A stretch of 12,377 nt of DNA, from positions 1-12,377 of the forward strand of contig SYDV01000486.1 of assembly GCA_005801395.1 (NCBI GenBank). The letters are read 5' to 3'. The DNA comes from Planctomycetia bacterium (GTDB taxonomy: Bacteria > Planctomycetota > UBA11346). Positions 7,853 through 12,377 of the stretch are shown here, piece by piece. Both the position numbers and the translations under genes were made by a program. The stretch's first letter is position 1; the number at the start of each line of letters is the position of its first letter. Under the pieces are notes generated by a model that worked only from the letters and a program-made list of their open reading frames with translations, was not told the DNA's origin and made no database searches.

Positions 7853-8920
7853 ATGAAAAACCTCGCGCTCTGCCTCGCCCTGTTCATTGCACAACCAGTA
7901 CTGTTGGCAGCCGAATCGTTCGTCGTGTTTGCCGGTGGTGGTAATACGGTTGATGGCGGTCCGGCCACCAGCGTCAAACTCATCCAGCCTTTTAGTATCG
8001 TGGTCAATGCCGATGGCAGTGCGTGGACCGCAGAACAAGACGGCCATCGTATTCGTCGCATGGCTAGCGATGGAACCATTACCACCGTCGTGGGCACCGG
8101 GGTTAAGGGCACCGCCGGAGTAGGAGGGCCAGGCACCGCAGCAGAAGTTAATGGCCCACATCATTTATTAGTTTTACCTGATGGCCGATTAATTATTGCA
8201 GATACCTATAATAAGCGTGTCTTACAATATGATGGGAAAACTGGTGTGGTCGCTGCATTTGCAGGTACGGGGGAAACTGGCTTTTCTGGCGATGCAGGGC
8301 CTGCTGTCAGCGCAAAAACCAGTGATGCGTACTCGATTGCCTTATCCAAAGACAAAGAAACCGTCTATTTAGCAGACATTCAAAATCGTCGTATCCGCGC
8401 CATCGCCATAAAGACTGGCATTATTACCACAGTGGCTGGAAATGGCGCGAAAGGTGCGCCTAAAGATGGCGAACTCGCTGCTGCTGCTCCATTGATGGAT
8501 CCGCGTTCGGTCGCCGTTGATGCTGACGGTCGACTTTATATTTTGGAACGTAATGGCCATTGTTTGAGGGTCGTTGAAAACAACGGAAAGATATTCACCG
8601 TGGTTGGTACCGGCGCAAAAGGTAATAGCGGAGATAACGGAGACGCTAAATTAGCAACACTCAATGGTCCAAAAGATTTATTTATTGATCACGATGGCAC
8701 GGTATTAATTGCCGATTGTGAAAACCACGTCATCCGTCGCTATGATCCCAAATCCGGGCACATCACCCGTGTCGCTGGAACTGGAACCAAGGGCAATGGG
8801 AAACCTGGGAAACCACTAGAAACAGCACTCGATCGTCCACATGGCGTGCATATCGGACCTGATGGTTCTCTGTACATCTGTGATAGTAATAATGGGCGTA
8901 TCCTGAAACTGGCGCGCTAA
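7853..8920 (+). CDS. Secreted NHL-repeat beta-propeller protein
   Basis: From the ATG at 7853 the product has 355 residues with a typical signal peptide (MKNLALCLALFIAQPVLLAAE, residues 1-21). An in-frame GTG at 7826 would add nine residues ahead of the signal, so the ATG is preferred, although no strong ribosome site precedes it. The mature part is built of about six NHL-type repeats, each beginning with a V-x-G-T-G-x-K-G-like turn near residues 28, 79, 136, 194, 250 and 307. Each is followed by a D-x-DG-x-LYIAD-x-x-N-x-RIR strand set, for example LIIADTYNKRVLQY and VLIADCENHVIRRY, which together form a six-bladed propeller. Such proteins are binding or scaffold modules at the cell surface or in the periplasm; some act as lactonases or lyases, but no catalytic residues can be singled out. 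It is transcribed divergently from the AraC operon and precedes a second propeller gene. Confidence 0.9.
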   Translation: MKNLALCLALFIAQPVLLAAESFVVFAGGGNTVDGGPATSVKLIQPFSIVVNADGSAWTAEQDGHRIRRMASDGTITTVVGTGVKGTAGVGGPGTAAEVNGPHHLLVLPDGRLIIADTYNKRVLQYDGKTGVVAAFAGTGETGFSGDAGPAVSAKTSDAYSIALSKDKETVYLADIQNRRIRAIAIKTGIITTVAGNGAKGAPKDGELAAAAPLMDPRSVAVDADGRLYILERNGHCLRVVENNGKIFTVVGTGAKGNSGDNGDAKLATLNGPKDLFIDHDGTVLIADCENHVIRRYDPKSGHITRVAGTGTKGNGKPGKPLETALDRPHGVHIGPDGSLYICDSNNGRILKLAR

Positions 8921-9097
8921 ATCGCCACCGTGTTTCATTCGGCTATTGAAATGGCGCAATTCCAACGCGGAACGCCATTCCACTACGCGACCTCCAGCGA
9001 TTTGCGAACTCCTATCCACGTTCGGTGATAACGAGTTCATGCTAGTCATTTCGTCCCGAGACGATCTGCTAGCGGCGAATCTTCCGTGGAGACTTTT
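8921..9097 (+). other. Spacer between the two propeller genes with a weak hairpin
   Basis: This 177-base spacer has no gene. AATGGCG (8950-8956) pairs with CGCCATT (8973-8979), and an inner TTCC/GGAA pair extends the stem past a three-base bulge. No T run follows, so a rho-independent terminator is not supported. The spacing leaves open whether the PQQ-like gene has its own promoter. Confidence 0.3.
9088..9091 (+). promoter_or_regulatory. Ribosome binding site deciding the start of the PQQ-like gene
   Basis: GGAG ends 6 bases before the ATG at 9098. It favours that start over the upstream in-frame GTG at 9086, which overlaps the site and would put four residues before the signal peptide. Confidence 0.7.
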
Positions 9098-10288
9098 ATG
9101 CGATCAATCTGTTCTACCTTACTATTTTTAGCCCTGACCGTTCCGGCATGGTCTGCGGCAGCGAGCAGCGATACCTGGACGCAATATCGTGGCACGAATC
9201 GCGATGGTATTTCTACGGAAAAATTAACCTTGGGCAGCAAAGCGCCGGAAGAAGTTTGGAAGGCGTCAATCGGTATTGGCTACACCTCCATGGCCATTGC
9301 TGGCGGCATGTTGTACGTTTCGGGCAATAAAGATAACGAGGACACGCTTCATTGCTTAGATGCTAAAACAGGAAAATCGGTTTGGACATTCAGCTATCCA
9401 CAAGAACTCTCACCAAATTTGTATGAAGGTGGTCCCAATGCCACCCCAACCGTGACTGACGGTAAAGTCTATATTCTAGCCAAAGACGGATTCGCGGCAT
9501 GCTTGGATGCCAAAACGGGAAAAGCGGTTTGGAAAAAAAATGTGGCTAAAGAAGTCGGAGCAAAAAAACCTGGCTGGGGATTTTCGGGTTCTCCAACTAT
9601 TTTAGGCCGCGCGCTATTCCTTAACGTAGGCAGCCACGGACTCGCGCTAGAAGCCGCCACTGGAACGGTGATCTGGAAAAGTGGCGGCGAGGCTGCTGGC
9701 TATGCCTCGGTTATTCCGCAAGGAACGGGAAAAAATATCCAGTTATTGGTCTTTGGCGCTGATGCCCTGCATGGCGTAGATGCGACGAACGGCAAAAAAC
9801 TTTGGAGCCACCCGTGGAAGACTGATCATGGGGTCAACGCCGCAGATCCGATTGTGTTGAATAAACAAGTATTCTTATCCAGTGGATATAATTTCGGCAG
9901 CGGTCTCGTCGATTTTAGTGGCAGTCCGAAAGAGGTCTGGCGCAACAAAGAAATGAGGAATCATTTTAATGCCTGCGTCTTAATTGACGGTCACCTTTAT
10001 GGCTTTGACGATGGCACCTTGAAATGCCTTGATTGGGCCACTGGATCCGTGAAATGGCAACAAGGTGGTCTCGGCAAAGGTTCGCTTGCCGCCTGCAACG
10101 GCGCTCTAGTCATCGTCAGTGATAAAGGTGAATTAGTTATCGCTGATGCAAAACCGGATAGTTACAACGAACGTTCTCGCACGCATGTCGTGCCCGACAA
10201 AAACGTTTGGACCAGTCCCGCTATTGCTGATGGCAAAATATTCGTGCGCAATCCGAAAGGCGATTTGGTCGCATTAGCGGTTAAATAA
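9098..10288 (+). CDS. Secreted PQQ-like (BamB-type) beta-propeller protein
   Basis: The 396-residue product starts with a signal peptide (MRSICSTLLFLALTVPAWSAAA, cleavage near 21-22) and then WTQYRGTNRDGIS, the entry motif common in planctomycete-type PQQ-like repeat proteins. At least five repeats with the D-A-x-T-G-x-x-x-W consensus are visible: LDAKTGKSVW (87-96), LDAKTGKAVW (136-145), LEAATGTVIW (184-193), VDATNGKKLW (227-236) and LDWATGSVKW (311-320). This indicates a seven- or eight-bladed propeller. It lacks the extra domains of a quinoprotein dehydrogenase, and no catalytic Ca/PQQ ligands can be identified, so a structural or binding role at the cell envelope is more likely than alcohol or glucose oxidation. 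The gene ends 21 bases from the convergent riboflavin gene. Confidence 0.9.
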   Translation: MRSICSTLLFLALTVPAWSAAASSDTWTQYRGTNRDGISTEKLTLGSKAPEEVWKASIGIGYTSMAIAGGMLYVSGNKDNEDTLHCLDAKTGKSVWTFSYPQELSPNLYEGGPNATPTVTDGKVYILAKDGFAACLDAKTGKAVWKKNVAKEVGAKKPGWGFSGSPTILGRALFLNVGSHGLALEAATGTVIWKSGGEAAGYASVIPQGTGKNIQLLVFGADALHGVDATNGKKLWSHPWKTDHGVNAADPIVLNKQVFLSSGYNFGSGLVDFSGSPKEVWRNKEMRNHFNACVLIDGHLYGFDDGTLKCLDWATGSVKWQQGGLGKGSLAACNGALVIVSDKGELVIADAKPDSYNERSRTHVVPDKNVWTSPAIADGKIFVRNPKGDLVALAVK

Positions 10289-10309
10289 ACGCTTACAGAC
10301 CTAACGCGC

Positions 10310-11428
10310 TTATTCCGTCGGACGTACGCGTTCAACCACGTCCAAACCGTGACCGGTTAAAGCGGCAATATGACGATCGACGTTGGTCATTAACCGCATT
10401 TGCCGCACACCCAGGTCTCGCAATATTTGCGCGCCTGTACCATAATCTCGATTATCCATCGCCACTTCTGGATCGCGCACCACTTTATGTTGTTTGCCAC
10501 CGTGACGCAATAATTGCGCGGGAACGCCATGACCATTGGTATCACGCATATGTAGGAAAACCCCTTCACCAGCGGCTGCTAATTGCTGCAGCGCACTCAG
10601 TGGCGGTAATCCACCTGGGACAGCGAAAATATCGCTGAGCAAATGTTCTTTTTGTACGCGCACCAACACGGGTTCGCTCACCGTCGCACCTGGTTTTAAA
10701 CGATTACCGCAGACTAAGGCTAAATGATGTTCACCACTAATTTGGCTACGATAGGAATATGCGCGAAAATCTCCGGCTGAGGTTTTAATCTGCGCTTCTG
10801 CGACTAACTCAATTGTACGTTCACTGCTTTCTCGATAAGCGATGACGTCAGCGATTGAAGATAATAATAATCCATGGTGCTTACCAAATTCGATTAAATC
10901 TGGCAGTCGTGCCATTTCTCCATCTGGCTTCATAATTTCACAAATAACGGCCGCTGGTTTAAGGCCAGCAAGTCGCGCTAAATCTGCTGAAGCTTCGCTA
11001 TGGCCAGCGCGCACTAAACATCCACCATCGCGCGCGCGAAGCGGGAAAACATGCCCAGGACTCACCACATCATCAGGACGTACGTTGTCTGCAATGGCGA
11101 CCTGAATCGTTTTGGCGCGATCGGCGGCACTAATTCCGGTGGAAATACCTTCACGTGCTTCTATCGACACGGTAAACGCCGTTGATAAACGCGAACGATT
11201 ATCGCGCGTCATCAGCGGCAATCCTAAACGGTCGAGCATTTGCCCTTCCATCGCTAAACAAATAAGGCCACAACCTTTGGTGGCCATAAAGGCAATTGAT
11301 TTGGCGTCGGCAAACTGTGCCGCCATGACCAAATCACCTTCGTTTTCACGATCCTCATCGTCCACAAGAATAACCATTTCACCGCGCTTGAGGGCTGCAA
11401 CGACATCGGGAATCGAGGAAAAAGTCAT
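10310..11428 (-). CDS. ribB: 3,4-dihydroxy-2-butanone-4-phosphate synthase with degenerate GTP cyclohydrolase II-like C-terminal domain (RibBX type)
   Basis: The 372-residue protein opens with a complete DHBP synthase domain (about 1-200), which makes the four-carbon riboflavin precursor from ribulose 5-phosphate. DDEDRENEGD (23-32) with the metal/catalytic acids, GCGLIC (52-57), GHVFPLRARDGG (125-136), RAGHSEASADL (140-150) and CEIMKPDGEMAR (163-174) are all present. The C-terminal half (about 205-372) follows GTP cyclohydrolase II in overall order and keeps DYGTGAQILRDLGVRQMRLMTN (328-349). However, the HSEC and SLRCDCG zinc region is replaced by QKEH (259-262) and FAVPGGLP (268-275), and the catalytic Y-H-R-Q-E-G-R block by H-M-R-D-T-N-G (293-299). 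With no zinc cysteines, cyclohydrolase activity should be lost. This matches the RibBX variant described in Proteobacteria, so a separate RibA is expected elsewhere in the genome. No strong ribosome site precedes the ATG. Confidence 0.93.
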   Translation of the reverse strand: MTFSSIPDVVAALKRGEMVILVDDEDRENEGDLVMAAQFADAKSIAFMATKGCGLICLAMEGQMLDRLGLPLMTRDNRSRLSTAFTVSIEAREGISTGISAADRAKTIQVAIADNVRPDDVVSPGHVFPLRARDGGCLVRAGHSEASADLARLAGLKPAAVICEIMKPDGEMARLPDLIEFGKHHGLLLSSIADVIAYRESSERTIELVAEAQIKTSAGDFRAYSYRSQISGEHHLALVCGNRLKPGATVSEPVLVRVQKEHLLSDIFAVPGGLPPLSALQQLAAAGEGVFLHMRDTNGHGVPAQLLRHGGKQHKVVRDPEVAMDNRDYGTGAQILRDLGVRQMRLMTNVDRHIAALTGHGLDVVERVRPTE

Positions 11429-11511
11429 AAGGTATCCGTTAGAAGGGAGAGCCTTACCGTACGCATTTGATAATCCCGCACCAGAGCGTCATGCGGCCGT
11501 ACCTCTACACG

Positions 11512-11541
11512 ACCAGACCGACGCATATGCGTCGGTCTGGT
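11512..11541. repeat. Perfect 30-base palindrome upstream of the riboflavin gene
   Basis: The arm ACCAGACCGACGCAT (11512-11526) is mirrored exactly by ATGCGTCGGTCTGGT (11527-11541) with no loop. It lies 83 bases before the riboflavin gene start and on neither strand is followed by a T run, so it is not a standard terminator. A dimeric repressor operator, a leader RNA stem or a cruciform-forming site are possible. Confidence 0.9.
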
Positions 11542-11631
11542 GATACTAAAGCGCGAAATCTTACTTCTGTGGAATTTTAATTTCGTGCCTTAATCACGGG
11601 ACATGGGGCGATTGCCTGACAGCAAAAGCGA

Positions 11632-11683
11632 ACAGCCCAGACGAGTCGATCATAAACCTTTGGTTCCGACTCGACTTGGCTGT
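11632..11683 (-). terminator. Probable terminator hairpin after the helical-repeat gene
   Basis: The arms 11632-11648 and 11667-11683 pair over 17 positions with two mismatches (ACAGCC...CGAGTCG against CGACTCG...GGCTGT), enclosing an 18-base loop with its own AACC/GGTT. It begins 21 bases beyond the stop of the minus-strand gene ending at 11705. On that strand it is followed by TCGCTTTTGCTG, a short T tract. The position strongly suggests a terminator; the weak T tract lowers certainty. Confidence 0.6.
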
Positions 11684-11704
11684 AAACATTTGCTTGAGCA
11701 ACAA

Positions 11705-12377
11705 TTATTTCTTTTTCGGATCAGGCTGCTTCTTTGGATCTGACTTTTTCGGATCAGCAGGTTTCGGCGGTTCTGTTTTCGCTGGTTCTTTTTTAGGATC
11801 TTCCTTCTTAGGTTCTACTTTCTTCGGCTCTTCTTTACGCAGATCAGGATCTGGGCCGAAAGTGGTTAAAAGCGCTTTAGCTAATTCAACATTGCTGTTG
11901 TTAGGCGGGCCGTCAGCTGCTGCACCGACCACCAAACGTGCGGCGCGTTCCGTGTCTTTGACGAATTGCGCCTTACGCTCGTCCTTCATCGCTTCGGCAT
12001 TATTTTTAATAACCTGGGCTTCGTCCCATAACAACCGACCGGCATTATACCGCGCTTCACATTTTTGATCCGGAGAACCATAGGGCATCACATCTAGTTT
12101 AATCAATTCAACGAGGGCTGCTTGCTTATCATTTTCAATCAGCGTTAAACCCAGGCCAAGAGATATCTGCGCTTGGCGAGCGGGATCATTACGCAATCCA
12201 CTAAGAATCTCACGATAAATTGATGCTGCTTCTTTGCTCTTTTTAAAGGACATACGATAGGATTCCGCACAATATAATTTGAAGTGAAACCAAACTTCCG
12301 GCTCATCGAATGAACGTACCGTCGCCTTTTTCATGAATTCATTAAATTTATTCGCATTATTTTCACCGACTGCAATA
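11705..12377 (-). CDS. Helical (TPR-like) repeat protein with Lys/Pro-rich C-terminal tail, partial at window edge
   Basis: The frame stays open to the right edge: upstream of the first internal ATG (12332-12334) there are 14 more sense codons reading IAVGENNANKFNEF. That continues naturally into the helical region, so the true start lies outside the window. The visible part is about 150 residues of amphipathic helices resembling tetratricopeptide repeats (for example YREILSGLRNDPARQAQISLGLGLTLIENDK, then ARYNAGRLLWDEAQVIKN). It ends in a tail of about 45 residues of tandem DPKK/EPKK units that finishes in KKK. Such scaffolds mediate protein contacts; the basic tail may bind nucleic acid, peptidoglycan polyanions or membrane lipids, which is inference. 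No family name is recognised. A probable terminator follows the stop, so the gene is likely a transcription unit separate from the riboflavin gene. Confidence 0.8.
   Translation of the reverse strand, partial: IAVGENNANKFNEFMKKATVRSFDEPEVWFHFKLYCAESYRMSFKKSKEAASIYREILSGLRNDPARQAQISLGLGLTLIENDKQAALVELIKLDVMPYGSPDQKCEARYNAGRLLWDEAQVIKNNAEAMKDERKAQFVKDTERAARLVVGAAADGPPNNSNVELAKALLTTFGPDPDLRKEEPKKVEPKKEDPKKEPAKTEPPKPADPKKSDPKKQPDPKKK

Noticed and set aside
9098..10288. PQQ-dependent dehydrogenase (quinoprotein)
   Set aside because: It is too short and lacks identifiable PQQ/calcium catalytic residues and a heme domain; only the propeller repeats are present.
10289..10309. Bidirectional terminator between the convergent PQQ-like and riboflavin genes
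   Set aside because: Only a 4-base AGCG/CGCT pairing with no T run can be drawn; this does not support a call.
11112..11543. Plus-strand 143-residue open frame across the riboflavin gene start
   Set aside because: It is antisense to the conserved DHBP synthase domain and has no recognisable domain or credible ribosome site.
11429..11620. Possible FMN riboswitch upstream of the riboflavin gene
   Set aside because: The conserved FMN-aptamer segments are not seen on the minus strand; only the perfect palindrome stands out.
11676..12068. Plus-strand Gly/Phe/Ser-rich reading frame (FGS repeats)
   Set aside because: It is the antisense shadow of the Lys/Pro-rich DPKK tail; its apparent repeats come from the GATCC-AAAAAG-type codons of the real gene.

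Overview
The window looks like bacterial chromosome from the PVC assemblage, most likely Planctomycetota or a Verrucomicrobiota/Lentisphaerota relative. The main evidence is a secreted cytochrome-c protein with the PSCyt1-DUF1549-DUF1553 architecture next to a Tat-exported DUF1501 protein, a pair typical of these phyla. Secreted NHL and PQQ-type beta-propellers and a protein with a Lys/Pro-rich tail fit the same picture. Base composition is moderate, and no ribosomal, tRNA or phage marker narrows the placement.

Layout. Positions 1-383 hold no gene, but carry a near-palindromic hairpin and a striking CACAGAG inverted repeat. From 7514 leftward to 384, five minus-strand genes form a likely operon, in transcription order: an AraC-family regulator with a cupin sensor domain, the PSCyt1/DUF1549/DUF1553 cytochrome protein, the DUF1501 protein, an SMP-30/gluconolactonase-like propeller, and a Tat-exported xylose-isomerase-like TIM barrel. 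The first four are separated by only 11, 44 and 10 bases; the last follows after 115 bases. A 338-base divergent intergenic region (7515-7852) separates this operon from two plus-strand genes for secreted beta-propellers (NHL repeats, then PQQ-like repeats).

Converging on the PQQ-like gene is a minus-strand riboflavin gene. Its 3,4-dihydroxy-2-butanone-4-phosphate synthase half is intact, but its GTP cyclohydrolase II-like half has lost all the zinc cysteines, so it is of the RibBX type. Upstream of it lies a perfect 30-base palindrome. Further right is a hairpin that probably terminates the last gene, a helical-repeat protein with a Lys/Pro-rich tail that runs off the right edge.

The five-gene operon reads as a regulated system for uptake-side or periplasmic processing of a carbohydrate. 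The regulator would sense a sugar; a lactonase-like propeller and an epimerase-like barrel would act on it; and the cytochrome/DUF1501 pair would supply an uncharacterised redox or hydrolytic step. Substrate and reaction cannot be read from the sequence. This operon and the degenerate RibBX half are the two most worthwhile targets. No CRISPR array, transposon, defence system or known riboswitch was found.
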